In this document: one piece after another, positions 7,645 through 14,807 of the stretch | Position numbering within the stretch: the first letter of the stretch is position 1 | How the letters are laid out: every line of letters starts with the position of its first letter | NCBI GenBank assembly: GCA_964563855.1 | Contig: CAZLYU010000063.1 | Coordinates: forward strand, 1-19,738 | Length of the DNA: 19,738 nt | Direction of reading: 5' to 3' | Origin: JAFGRR01 sp964563855 | Lineage (GTDB): Bacteria; Planctomycetota; Phycisphaerae; UBA1845; Fen-1342 | Made by a program: the position numbers and the translations under genes | Notes under the pieces: generated by a model | Told to the model about the DNA's origin: nothing | Seen by the model: the letters and a program-made list of their open reading frames with translations, nothing else | The model's database searches: none

Positions 7645-7731
7645 ATCGGATGGTGAGACGCGAACCGTGGATGCGTTTCAGCCGTAGCTCCATTTCAGCA
7701 GCCGTCTGATTCGCGCCCTGGAGAACATGCG

Positions 7732-8055
7732 ATGAAGTGCCCCGCCTGCCAATCGCCGGAACTTGTGATGAGCGAGCGTAAAGGCGTTGAGATTGATTAC
7801 TGCCCGCAGTGTCGCGGTGTGTGGCTCGACCGTGGCGAGTTGGACAAGATCATTGATCGGGCGCTGCGGGAGGAGGTCGTGTCGGCGGCGCCGCCGCCTC
7901 CGCCCCCTCCGCCGCAGGCTCCTCCGCCACAGCCGGGCTACGCCGCCCCGCCGCCGCACTATCCGCCGCCGCACACGATGCATGACAGCGACTACGGGAA
8001 GTATTCCTACAAGCGGAAGAAGCGGAAGCACTGGCTGAAGGAGCTGTTCGACTAG
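7732..8055 (+). CDS. Small zinc-ribbon protein (zf-TFIIB type) with proline tract
   Basis: 107 residues. The first 45 form a TFIIB-type zinc ribbon: CPAC (3-6), CPQC (24-27) and the family's RGVWLDRGEL immediately after. A low-complexity stretch follows (about 51-82), beginning with an unbroken run of eight prolines, then a short polar stretch and a C-terminus containing YKRKKRKHWLKELFD, strongly basic then amphipathic. Proteins of this family are common in bacteria but have no established function; the ribbon is thought to bind zinc. GGAG at 7720-7723 lies 8 bases before the ATG, which fixes the start. The gene lies 87 bases after the metallopeptidase and converges on the sugar dehydrogenase. 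Confidence 0.85.
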   Translation: MKCPACQSPELVMSERKGVEIDYCPQCRGVWLDRGELDKIIDRALREEVVSAAPPPPPPPPQAPPPQPGYAAPPPHYPPPHTMHDSDYGKYSYKRKKRKHWLKELFD

Positions 8056-8107
8056 CGATCGCGCGTGGTGTGAGGCGAGGACGGCTGCCGCTTGAGGCCT
8101 TTGGGGC

Positions 8108-8135
8108 AGCACCGGGTGCTAGCGTTTTCGCGCTA
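8108..8135. terminator. Possible bidirectional terminator: two small adjacent hairpins
   Basis: AGCAC/GTGCT (8108-8112 with 8116-8120) and TAGCG/CGCTA (8120-8124 with 8131-8135, loop TTTTCG) lie between two convergent stop codons. The stems are only 5 bp and share one base, so they would compete. Position is the main argument. Confidence 0.25.
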
Positions 8136-8139
8136 TCGT

Positions 8140-9339
8140 TCAGCGAATCGGCACGGCGCGGAGCACGCCGGTCTGCGTGGCGATGTAGAGCGTGCCGGCG
8201 GGGGTGAAGGTGATGTCGGTGGCGAGCCCGAGTCCGGCGAGCGAGAAGAACGTTTCGCTGGTTACGCCGGTGCGGTCGGTGGTGAGGGTGAGTTGGAAGA
8301 GCGAGTCGGGGCCGTCGTCGGCGAGAAACAAGGCGCTGGCGGATGTGCCGCCGTAGCGTCCGCTGGGGTTGACGGCGAGGCCGGCGAACGCCCGGGTGAG
8401 TAGATTCGCGCGCGCGAGAATTGGTTCGCGGTAGGCGGGGTTGGCGGCGACGAAGGCTTGCTCGGCTGCGGTGTTGGCGAGCCCGGTGACGGCGGGCCAT
8501 CCATAGTTGGCGCCGGGCGCGAGCAGGTTCAACTCGTTGCCGCCGCCAGGCAGATCGGCGGGTCCGAGCGGGCCGATCTGCTGCTCGCTGACGTAGCCGT
8601 TGGGGGTTTGAATGTCGAAGGTGATGCCGCGTGGATCGCTGACGCCGGACGCGTAAACTGGCGAGTTCGGGGTTGGGTTGTCAGCGGGAGTCATGCCGTC
8701 GTCGGTGAGGCGGAGAATTTTTCCGAGCAGGCTGTCGGGGTTCTGGGCGGCGTCGCCGGTGACCTGATCGCCGATGGCGGCGAAGAGCATGCCGTCGGGG
8801 CCGAAGGCGATGGGGCCGCCGAGGCGGATGAACGCCTCTGATGCTGGGATCGAGAAGACGAGGATTTCGCCGGAGGTTGCGGTTACGCCGTCGACGGTGA
8901 AGTAGACGATGCGATAGTCGATGATGCTGTCGTTTTGGAAGGTGTCGCCGGCGGTTCCGCTGAGGGCGTAGAAGGCGTAGATTCGGCCGTTTCCGGAGAA
9001 ATCGGGGTGGAGCGCGAGGCCCATGAGGCCGCGGTCGCCGACGGCGTTGACGTCGAAGTCGAAGACTGCGGCGTCGACGAGGGCGCCGTTTTGGATGGCG
9101 CGGACGCGTCCGGTGTTGCGTTCGGCGTAGAAGACGCGTCCGTCATTGGTGGAGACGAGCGCGGTGGCCCACGTTCCGGCGGAAACGACTTCGAGGGCGA
9201 CTTCGCGTCCGACCGGGATGCCGCTGTCGAAGGCGCCGAGCGAACTGGACACACACGCGACGCCGCCGAGCACGAGGCTGGCGACCGCAGCGGTCAGTGC
9301 GAGCGTGAGCGATGGACGAGAAAGCGGGGCGCGGATCAT
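8140..9339 (-). CDS. PQQ-dependent sugar dehydrogenase family protein (GSDH, PF07995-like), exported
   Basis: 399 residues. A signal peptide (about 1-28) ends near GGVAC; this could be a lipobox, although Gly at -3 is atypical. The rest reads as the six-bladed propeller of soluble glucose/sorbosone dehydrogenases: GRVFYAERNTGRVR, then RGLMGLALHPDF...GRIYAFY, GPIAFGPDGMLFAAIGD, LLGKILRL, SGVSDPRGITFD, GGGNELNLLAPGANYGWP and a final blade with ITFTPAGTLYIAT. Members bind PQQ and calcium and oxidise sugars or aldoses in the periplasm, but many are uncharacterised, so the substrate is unknown. The frame stays open upstream to about 9816, inside trkH, but the signal peptide begins at ATG 9339, with AGGAG about 12 bases before it. 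It is divergent from trkH across 175 bases. Confidence 0.85.
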   Translation of the reverse strand: MIRAPLSRPSLTLALTAAVASLVLGGVACVSSSLGAFDSGIPVGREVALEVVSAGTWATALVSTNDGRVFYAERNTGRVRAIQNGALVDAAVFDFDVNAVGDRGLMGLALHPDFSGNGRIYAFYALSGTAGDTFQNDSIIDYRIVYFTVDGVTATSGEILVFSIPASEAFIRLGGPIAFGPDGMLFAAIGDQVTGDAAQNPDSLLGKILRLTDDGMTPADNPTPNSPVYASGVSDPRGITFDIQTPNGYVSEQQIGPLGPADLPGGGNELNLLAPGANYGWPAVTGLANTAAEQAFVAANPAYREPILARANLLTRAFAGLAVNPSGRYGGTSASALFLADDGPDSLFQLTLTTDRTGVTSETFFSLAGLGLATDITFTPAGTLYIATQTGVLRAVPIR

Positions 9340-9359
9340 GGGCTCGTGGGTCTCCTGTT

Positions 9360-9430
9360 CGCGGCAGGCATCATATCGGTGCGCTGCGTGGTCGAACACA
9401 ACAGGCGGAGCGAGCGCAAAGCCTGCCGCG
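9360..9430. repeat. 10-bp perfect inverted repeat in the divergent dehydrogenase/trkH region
   Basis: CGCGGCAGGC at 9360-9369 and its exact complement GCCTGCCGCG at 9421-9430 are separated by 51 bases. The left arm directly adjoins a -10-like TATGAT on the minus strand (9370-9375). It could be a pair of regulator half-sites or a looping element for the two divergent genes. Confidence 0.4.
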
Positions 9431-9514
9431 GCGGCTAACACTGTGAGGGGGTTGGCGATTACGCTGCCGTTGGGCGTCGGCCGTGTTGGCGGGGGCCCGC
9501 TTTGAGTCCTGCCG

Positions 9515-10894
9515 ATGACGCGTGATCGTTTGGTGACACGTTGGTATTCGCGTCCCGAGGTGCTGCTGGTCGGCACGTTTCTCGGACTGATCGCTGTGGG
9601 AGCGGTGCTGCTGTCGCTGCCGCAGGCGACGCCGGCCGGCGAGGAACGCCTCGCGCCGCTGGACGCGGTGTTCATGGCGACGTCGGCGGTCTGCGTGACG
9701 GGGCTGAGCACGATCAGCGGCGGGTCGGCGTCGTTGTCGCGTTTCGGCCAGACGGTCGTCATCGTGCTGGTGCAGATTGGCGGTCTCGGGGTGATGACGT
9801 TTGGTGTGCTGGGCATGCAGCTTTTGCGCCGGCGACTCTCGTTCAGCTCGCAGGCGGCGGTCGAGACGGCGCTGTTTCAGGCGCGGGTGAAGGGCGGTTT
9901 TCGCGGGACGTTCTGGCGGATTGTGCTGGTCGTGTTCGCGTGTGAGCTGCTGGGGACACTGATGCTGTGGTTCGATATCGCGCAGTATGACGCGGATCTG
10001 GGTCGGAGCCTGTTTGACGCCGCGTTTATGGCGATCTCGGCGTTCTGCAACGCGGGGTTCTCGGTGTATGCCGACAGCGTGATGCGTTTTAACGATGATC
10101 CGCTGTTTCTGATCACGGTGATGAGTCTGATCTTCGTGGGCGGGGTGGGGCATGTGGTGTTGATCGAGCTGCTGGGCCGGGTGAAGTCGTTCGTACTGCG
10201 TCGACCGCCGCCAAAGCTGCGCCTGACGCTGCACTCGCGTGTGGTGCTGCGGAGCAGCTTGCTGCTGATCGGCGGCGGGGCGGCAGCATTGTTGTTGATC
10301 GATGTTGGCTGGGGCGGAGCGACGTGGTGGCAGATTGCGCCGCATGCGTTGTTTCAGTCGGTGACGGCGCGTACGGCGGGCTTCAACACGGTGGATATCG
10401 GCGCGCTGCCGATTCCCGCGATGTTGGTGCTGATCGCGCTGATGTTCGTGGGCGGCGCGCCGGCCTCGTGTGCGGGCGGGATCAAGACCACCTCGCTCGC
10501 GGTTTGGGTCGGACGGGTTCGCGGCGGCTTGACCGGCCGGTCGGAGACGCGCGTGCTGGACCGCGTCGTCCCTCCCGAGGTCACGCGTCGCGCCGCGCAG
10601 GTCATCGCGATTGCAGCGCTGTGGAACTTTGTGGGGGTGATGGTGCTGGCGACGAGCGAGACGATGGCGAATCCGGAGCTGGGGCTGCAGGACGTCGTGT
10701 TCGAGCAGGTGTCGGCGTTTGCGACGGTCGGGTTGTCGACGGGACTGACGACCGAACTGTCGATGGTGGGTAAGGTCTGGATCACGCTTTCAATGTTCGT
10801 CGGTCGGCTGGGGCCGCTGACGATTGCGGTAGCGGTCTTGCGCACGCCGCACACGTACGTGACGTATCCGAACGAGGGGGTGATGATTGGTTAG
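9515..10894 (+). CDS. trkH: TrkH/KtrB-family potassium uptake channel subunit
   Basis: 459-residue integral membrane protein with the four membrane-pore-membrane repeats of the Trk/Ktr/HKT superfamily. The four pore-loop signatures are TSAVCVTGL (56-64), SAFCNAGF (175-182), TARTAGFNT (284-292) and SAFATVGLSTGL (400-411), each with the selectivity-filter glycine. The conserved GG..ASCAGGIKTTS segment (313-327) follows the third repeat. It carries potassium into the cell when gated by a nucleotide-binding RCK partner, which is the next gene, 21 bases downstream. The short length and the partner with a single RCK module resemble KtrB/KtrA more than enterobacterial TrkH/TrkA. The start at 9515 lacks a strong ribosome binding site but gives the expected short cytoplasmic N-terminus. 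Confidence 0.93.
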   Translation: MTRDRLVTRWYSRPEVLLVGTFLGLIAVGAVLLSLPQATPAGEERLAPLDAVFMATSAVCVTGLSTISGGSASLSRFGQTVVIVLVQIGGLGVMTFGVLGMQLLRRRLSFSSQAAVETALFQARVKGGFRGTFWRIVLVVFACELLGTLMLWFDIAQYDADLGRSLFDAAFMAISAFCNAGFSVYADSVMRFNDDPLFLITVMSLIFVGGVGHVVLIELLGRVKSFVLRRPPPKLRLTLHSRVVLRSSLLLIGGGAAALLLIDVGWGGATWWQIAPHALFQSVTARTAGFNTVDIGALPIPAMLVLIALMFVGGAPASCAGGIKTTSLAVWVGRVRGGLTGRSETRVLDRVVPPEVTRRAAQVIAIAALWNFVGVMVLATSETMANPELGLQDVVFEQVSAFATVGLSTGLTTELSMVGKVWITLSMFVGRLGPLTIAVAVLRTPHTYVTYPNEGVMIG

Positions 10895-10915
10895 CGGCGT
10901 TGACATGGTGCAAGC

Positions 10916-11572
10916 ATGAGACAGGTTTGCGTGATCGGCTTGGGTCAGTTCGGGGCGCATCTAGCGCGTACGCTGGTGAGCATGGGGTGCGAGGTGCTGG
11001 CGCTGGACAAGCGCGAAGAGCGGGTCGACGCCGTGCGCGACGACGTGCATCGCGCGTTGCTGGGCGACGCGCGGCGTTATGAAACGCTGGAGAGCGCGTT
11101 GCCGGCGACGATCGACGAGGCGGTGGTTTCGCTGGGTGAAGAGAGCATCGAGCCGAGCGTGTTGTGCACGCTGAATTTGCGGCGTCTGGGGGTCAAGAAG
11201 GTGCGCTGCACGGCGATTAGCGATGAGCACGCGGAGATTCTGCGCGAGGTCGGCGCGACGCACGTGATTTTCCCGGAGCGCGAAACGGCGCAGCGCGCGG
11301 CGCGTACGGTGGCCACGCCGAACTTGGTGGATATGTTCCCGCTGTCCGGGGATTTTCGCATTGTTGAGTTGGAGGCGCCGAAGGCGCTGATCGGCAAGAC
11401 GCTCGCCGAGCTGGAGCTGCGACGCAACCACGACGTGCTGGTCGTGGCGGTGAAGAAGCGTTCAGACGAAGACTATGAGTACCTGCCGGGGGCCGACGCC
11501 CGGGTGGAAGCGGATCAGATTCTGATGGTCATCGGCCGCGAACTCGACATCGTACAGTTGGCCGGGTCGTAG
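10916..11572 (+). CDS. trkA: TrkA/KtrA RCK-domain regulator of potassium uptake
   Basis: 218 residues. A Rossmann RCK_N domain (about 1-125) opens with VIGLGQFGAHLA, the nucleotide-binding GxGxxG loop, and Asp31 ends the second strand, favouring NAD(H) or adenine nucleotides over NADP. An RCK_C domain (about 135-218) follows. It should form a cytoplasmic ring that gates the adjacent TrkH/KtrB channel in response to nucleotide. A single RCK_N/RCK_C unit is the KtrA layout; E. coli TrkA has two in tandem. Lies 21 bases after trkH, almost certainly co-transcribed. Its stop is 15 bases from the stop of the convergent TIM-barrel gene, with no evident terminator between. Confidence 0.93.
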   Translation: MRQVCVIGLGQFGAHLARTLVSMGCEVLALDKREERVDAVRDDVHRALLGDARRYETLESALPATIDEAVVSLGEESIEPSVLCTLNLRRLGVKKVRCTAISDEHAEILREVGATHVIFPERETAQRAARTVATPNLVDMFPLSGDFRIVELEAPKALIGKTLAELELRRNHDVLVVAVKKRSDEDYEYLPGADARVEADQILMVIGRELDIVQLAGS

Positions 11573-11587
11573 GTTGGGTCGGGCGCG

Positions 11588-12436
11588 CTAGGACTGTGGG
11601 ACGTAGCGGCGGAGCGTTTCGAGGCCGATGAGCAACCCCGGGGTCTCCAGCTCACCGCCGTAGACGGCGTCGTGGGCGCCTTCGATATCGAGGTTTCCGC
11701 GGTATCCGACTTCGATGAGGGTGCTGATCACCGCGCGCCAATCGACCTGGCCGAGGCCAGGCATGCGATGGCGCACTGCGCTTGGATCAAAGACTCCCTG
11801 CTCGCGCACGACATCCCAGCGCACTTCCGCATCCTTCGCGTGGACGTGATAGATCTTGCTCGCGAACTGGCGAATGGTGGGCGTTGGTTCGATCAGCAGG
11901 CAGATCAGGTGCGACGGATCCCACTCGAGTCCGAACGTCGGATCATCGTCGAGCGCGTCGAAGATCAGCTCCCAGGCGTGCGGCGTGAACGCGATGTTCG
12001 TGCCGCGAAATGGATGGCAGTGAAACATCGGACAGTTCTCGAACGCGATGCGCAGACCGAGATCCGCGGCGCGCTTGCCGACCTCGCGCCAATACTGTTG
12101 GACGGCGGGAATGTTGTCTTCGATCGTCTTCTCCGGCTCGCGCCCGGTAAACGTGCTGACGGTGTCGAGACCGAGTTGCCGGGCGAGCTTCATCACGCCA
12201 AGGAAGTGTTCGGGGGCGTCGGGCTCGGTCAGGTGGTTGGGGTAGTAGCCGACGCAGCTCAGCTCGACGTCGTGTTCGGCCATCTGGGCCTGAAGCGTCT
12301 TCACCGCCGCATCGGTGGCGACGCCGGGGGCGAAGGGGTCGCCGGGCCAGCAGAGCAGTTCGAAGCTTCCGAACCCGTGGCGCGCGAGGAAGGGAACGTC
12401 GTGTTCTTTCAGGTTGGTAAGCAGGCCGAGACGCAT
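11588..12436 (-). CDS. Sugar phosphate isomerase/epimerase-like TIM-barrel protein (PF01261)
   Basis: 282 residues, the usual length of the xylose-isomerase-like/AP-endonuclease-2 barrel family. Likely divalent metal ligands are visible at strand ends: Glu133 (AFENCPM), Asp173 and His176 (EWDPSHL), His199 (YHVHAKD) and Glu252 (LDIEGAHD). HVHAKD and DPSHL are hallmarks of the sugar isomerase/epimerase subgroup (IolE/Hyi-like). It probably isomerises or epimerises a sugar or inositol derivative in the cytoplasm; the substrate cannot be read from sequence and no catabolic neighbours help. Related proteins are numerous in planctomycetes. GGAG (12444-12447) lies 7 bases before ATG 12436. A strong hairpin lies about 110 bases upstream, between this gene and the PEP-CTERM gene. 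Confidence 0.85.
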   Translation of the reverse strand: MRLGLLTNLKEHDVPFLARHGFGSFELLCWPGDPFAPGVATDAAVKTLQAQMAEHDVELSCVGYYPNHLTEPDAPEHFLGVMKLARQLGLDTVSTFTGREPEKTIEDNIPAVQQYWREVGKRAADLGLRIAFENCPMFHCHPFRGTNIAFTPHAWELIFDALDDDPTFGLEWDPSHLICLLIEPTPTIRQFASKIYHVHAKDAEVRWDVVREQGVFDPSAVRHRMPGLGQVDWRAVISTLIEVGYRGNLDIEGAHDAVYGGELETPGLLIGLETLRRYVPQS

Positions 12437-12549
12437 GCGGGCACTCCGTCGATGGTTTGGATTCGTGCGATGGGGTGGCGCGCGGGCGTCGCCTCACGCC
12501 GCCGCGCATTAGAAACGTCGTCGGCGTCGGTCGGCAAATGCTGGAAAGT

Positions 12550-12589
12550 GCGGCAGCCCGCGACGGCGTTGGCCGTTGCGGGCTGCTGC
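12550..12589 (-). terminator. Strong hairpin, likely terminator of the PEP-CTERM gene
   Basis: Arms 12553-12567 and 12572-12586 pair over 15 positions around a 4-base loop, and the stem extends to 12550/12589. It lies 71-110 bases after the stop of the minus-strand PEP-CTERM gene and upstream of the TIM-barrel gene. Only a weak T-run (CTTTCC) follows on the minus strand. Two non-Watson-Crick positions are G-U wobbles in plus-strand RNA but A-C mismatches in minus-strand RNA, so it folds somewhat better on the plus strand. Confidence 0.55.
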
Positions 12590-12659
12590 GGTCGGTTCCG
12601 AACTGCTGCGACTCAGGCAGGTGCAGCGGGAACGTTGGTTCGGGCGCCGGGGGGGTCGT

Positions 12660-13586
12660 CTAGCGACGACGGATGAACATGCCGCCGAGCGCGAGCAGCA
12701 CGAGGCTGGTGGGCTCGGGGGTGATCGTGAACTTGTACCAGTCAATGGTGTCGGCCAGCAGGTCGCCGGTGACGGTCGTCGCGCCGGCGTTCAGCGTGTA
12801 GACGCCGCCAGCTTCCTCGTCGCCAACGACGTCGAAGCCGGGGTTGAACACCGTGTTGAAACGACCGACGGCGATGAAGTACTCGCCGGCAGCGATGCCG
12901 CTGAAGATGCCGCCCATGTCGTCGAAGCTGACGCCGCCCGTGGAGACCTCGCTCTGCAGCACGCCCGCCGCGTCGTCATTGTTGGCGATCAACGCACCGT
13001 CCTGCCCGTACAGGCCGAGCTCGGTGTCGAACGCCGTGCCGAACGTGTTGATCGAAAACGAAGCCGATTCGTCACCCAGCACGCCGAGGTCGACGGCGGT
13101 CGGCTGGACGGCGGCCGGAGCGCCGACGGCGGGCAGTGAGAGATCGCTCTCGACAAACCACTCGACCACCGTGTTGTCGAAATTGGCATCGCCGAAGCCG
13201 CCCGCGTTCGCGACGAAGTCGATCGCGGGGAAGCCGGTCAACTCGGGCGTGAACGCGCCGGTGAAGCCGAGGCCGGGAACGGGAAGGCCGTCACCGGCGG
13301 CGTTGTAACCGTCGGCAATGTCGCTGATGATCGTGAAGGTCGAGGGATCGCCGAAGAAGACGCTCGCCTCGCTGGAGAACGGGTCACCACCGGCGACCGA
13401 CCAGTCGGTCGTCACGCGATAGGCGACGTACGGCGGAGCGAAGGGGACGCCGCCGAGATTCAGCGGAACGACCGTCTCGCCGGAGACCACGATGTTTCCA
13501 AGATTGAAGGTCTGCGACGGCGTCTGGGCGGTCGCGACGGCGACGAGCGCGGCGGCGGTCGTCGTTACAAGCAGATTGCGCACCAT
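12660..13586 (-). CDS. PEP-CTERM sorted surface protein with PPC-like domain
   Basis: 308 residues. A signal peptide (about 1-20, ending ATA) precedes a secreted body poor in Cys and Lys and rich in Gly, Asp and Thr. Residues about 165-285 resemble a bacterial pre-peptidase C-terminal/DVUA0089-like beta-sandwich: DTELGLYGQDGALIANNDD followed by IAAGEYFIAVGRFNT. The C-terminus is a complete PEP-CTERM signal: PEP (290-292), a hydrophobic segment and RRR at the end, the target of an exosortase that moves proteins to the outer surface. No exosortase gene lies in the window. Function is unknown; a structural or exopolymer-associated role is typical. GAGGAGGAG (13594-13602) lies 7 bases before ATG 13586, the strongest ribosome binding site seen here, suggesting high expression. 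A sigma70-like promoter lies about 160 bases upstream. Confidence 0.88.
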   Translation of the reverse strand: MVRNLLVTTTAAALVAVATAQTPSQTFNLGNIVVSGETVVPLNLGGVPFAPPYVAYRVTTDWSVAGGDPFSSEASVFFGDPSTFTIISDIADGYNAAGDGLPVPGLGFTGAFTPELTGFPAIDFVANAGGFGDANFDNTVVEWFVESDLSLPAVGAPAAVQPTAVDLGVLGDESASFSINTFGTAFDTELGLYGQDGALIANNDDAAGVLQSEVSTGGVSFDDMGGIFSGIAAGEYFIAVGRFNTVFNPGFDVVGDEEAGGVYTLNAGATTVTGDLLADTIDWYKFTITPEPTSLVLLALGGMFIRRR

Positions 13587-13593
13587 TGGCTAA

Positions 13594-13602
13594 CTCCTCC
13601 TC
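13594..13602 (-). promoter_or_regulatory. Strong Shine-Dalgarno (GAGGAGGAG) of the PEP-CTERM gene
   Basis: The minus strand reads GAGGAGGAG, 7 bases before ATG 13586. It is much stronger than the sites of the pilT, trkH or polA genes, which have little or none. Confidence 0.65.
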
Positions 13603-13748
13603 AGAAGTGCAAAGTCCTGCCTAGTTCAGCGAGCGCGTTTAGCGACGCCCGCGTCGATCAGTGAGCTAAAAGAAATAGCGCGGAATGGGCGAGCCTGCCT
13701 CTCTCACCCACGCGGCCGGATGGCCTCACCAACCTCCTCCGAACCGTC

Positions 13749-13777
13749 ATACTAGCGTGTTCGCTCCCGCAAGTCAC
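13749..13777 (-). promoter_or_regulatory. Candidate sigma70 promoter of the PEP-CTERM gene
   Basis: The minus strand has GTGACT (13772-13777) as -35, a 17-base spacer and TAGTAT (13749-13754) as -10, each matching consensus at four of six positions. The implied leader is about 155 bases, ending in the strong ribosome binding site. No other equally spaced pair was noticed in this gap. Confidence 0.4.
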
Positions 13778-14023
13778 GTGAAAACCTGAGTGGGGCCGGC
13801 TGACGCGTGAAGCGGGGGCGTTAGACGCTGCTTGGCGGCGGGTCGCTTTGGCTTGCCGATTGGCGGTTCCGCCGCTGAGAAAGCGTCAATCACCGTCGGC
13901 GGCGGTCTATTTTCAGCATCGCGGACGGTTTGAATCCGCATAAACTTGATACGATTACGCTGTAGGTTATGGCGAGTCCGTCGCGTCCGTCGCACGAGCG
14001 GCAGTTCAGCGAGCCAGATCACC

Positions 14024-14029
14024 GAGGAG
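14024..14029 (+). promoter_or_regulatory. Shine-Dalgarno GAGGAG fixing the prepilin start
   Basis: GAGGAG lies 9 bases before ATG 14039. It rules against the in-frame upstream start at 13946, which would add 31 residues ahead of the prepilin leader. Confidence 0.65.
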
Positions 14030-14038
14030 CGCCCGAGC

Positions 14039-14794
14039 ATGCGATCGAAGCATGTGTATCGAGCAAGCGGCTTTACGCTGATCGAGTTGCTGGTGGTGGT
14101 TGCGATCATCGCCTTGCTCGTTTCGGTTTTGTTGCCGACGCTGAGCGCCGCTCGCGAAAGTGCGAAACGCTCGGTGTGCGCCGCCAATTTGCGCGCCGTC
14201 GGGTCGGGCTGGATGTTCTACATTACGGAGAACAAGGGCCGTTTCATGGTCACCGGCGGCAACGCGCAGTGGTCTTACGGCGGCAAACGCGACCTTTACC
14301 ACATTGATTTTGGCGTGGGCAACGGCAGCGACGTGCGCCCGCTCAATCCGTATGTCGGGTATGACGACCTGTCAGGCGACGACGCACGCGGCGTGTTTCG
14401 ATGCCCGTCGGACGACGGCGTGCGCGGGTTCGACGCTCAGTACTACACCAGTTGGGAGCCCAGGCTGCCTGCGTTCGAGTACTTCGGCAACAGTTACCCG
14501 GCGAATCAGCTGCTTGCTCGCGGCCTCCGCATCAACAAGATTCGCATCCCGTTGATCTTCGAGCAGATTCGCACGCCGCTCAGCTCGTTCGTCTTTGGGG
14601 GTGACGCACAGTGGTATTACTACCGCAGTCAGAATTTTGAGGCGTCGTGGCACGAGGACACGGGGCTGCGGTTCAACGTGCTCTTCGGCGATGGGCACGT
14701 GCGGTACTTCACGGCTGATCCGGAAATCGATTACGACCCGCGCTTTACAGGCAGCCATCTGCCGCCCGATCCCGAAGAATTTGCTGACGAATAG
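14039..14794 (+). CDS. Prepilin-like protein with class III signal and H...DG C-terminal motif
   Basis: 251 residues. The basic leader MRSKHVYRASG is followed by FTLIELLVVVAIIALLVSVLLP, with a prepilin peptidase site after Gly11 and Glu5 of the mature protein, the hallmark of type IV pilins and type II pseudopilins. The body contains SAARESAKRSVCAANLR, typical of the large planctomycete prepilin-like families, and the end carries H-x12-DGHVRYF (H at about 215). The DUF1559 families have H-x9-DG, so this is a longer-spaced variant. It is probably processed by PilD and inserted by the type IV pilus or a type II-like machine, but the function of these expanded families is unknown. ATG 14039 is chosen from GAGGAG at 14024-14029. 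Its stop is 13 bases from the end of convergent polA. Confidence 0.88.
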   Translation: MRSKHVYRASGFTLIELLVVVAIIALLVSVLLPTLSAARESAKRSVCAANLRAVGSGWMFYITENKGRFMVTGGNAQWSYGGKRDLYHIDFGVGNGSDVRPLNPYVGYDDLSGDDARGVFRCPSDDGVRGFDAQYYTSWEPRLPAFEYFGNSYPANQLLARGLRINKIRIPLIFEQIRTPLSSFVFGGDAQWYYYRSQNFEASWHEDTGLRFNVLFGDGHVRYFTADPEIDYDPRFTGSHLPPDPEEFADE

Positions 14795-14807
14795 ACGTCG
14801 CCGGTTG

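Larger units (their letters stand above)
13587..14038. other. Non-coding gap between divergent PEP-CTERM and prepilin-like genes
   Basis: This 452-base stretch is the only gap over 300 bases. It holds the PEP-CTERM ribosome binding site and candidate promoter on the minus strand and the prepilin ribosome binding site near its right end. A TTGATA at 13946-13951 could be a -35 for the prepilin gene, but no well-spaced -10 follows. It is visibly more AT-rich in places (13665-13680, 13905-13970) than the genes around it. I see no convincing small gene or RNA. Confidence 0.6.

Noticed and set aside
9340..9816. Extended N-terminus (159 residues) for the sugar dehydrogenase
   Set aside because: It would run into trkH on the opposite strand and bury the signal peptide that begins at ATG 9339.
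9371..10345. 324-codon minus-strand frame opposite trkH
   Set aside because: Gln/Arg/His-rich shadow of a membrane protein gene whose pore motifs are unmistakable on the other strand.
13946..14038. Earlier start for the prepilin-like gene
   Set aside because: It adds 31 residues before the class III signal, while GAGGAG is well placed for ATG 14039.
13774..14187. 137-codon minus-strand frame overlapping the prepilin start
   Set aside because: Most of it is non-coding gap plus prepilin antisense; no domain, and it would conflict with both divergent genes' leaders.
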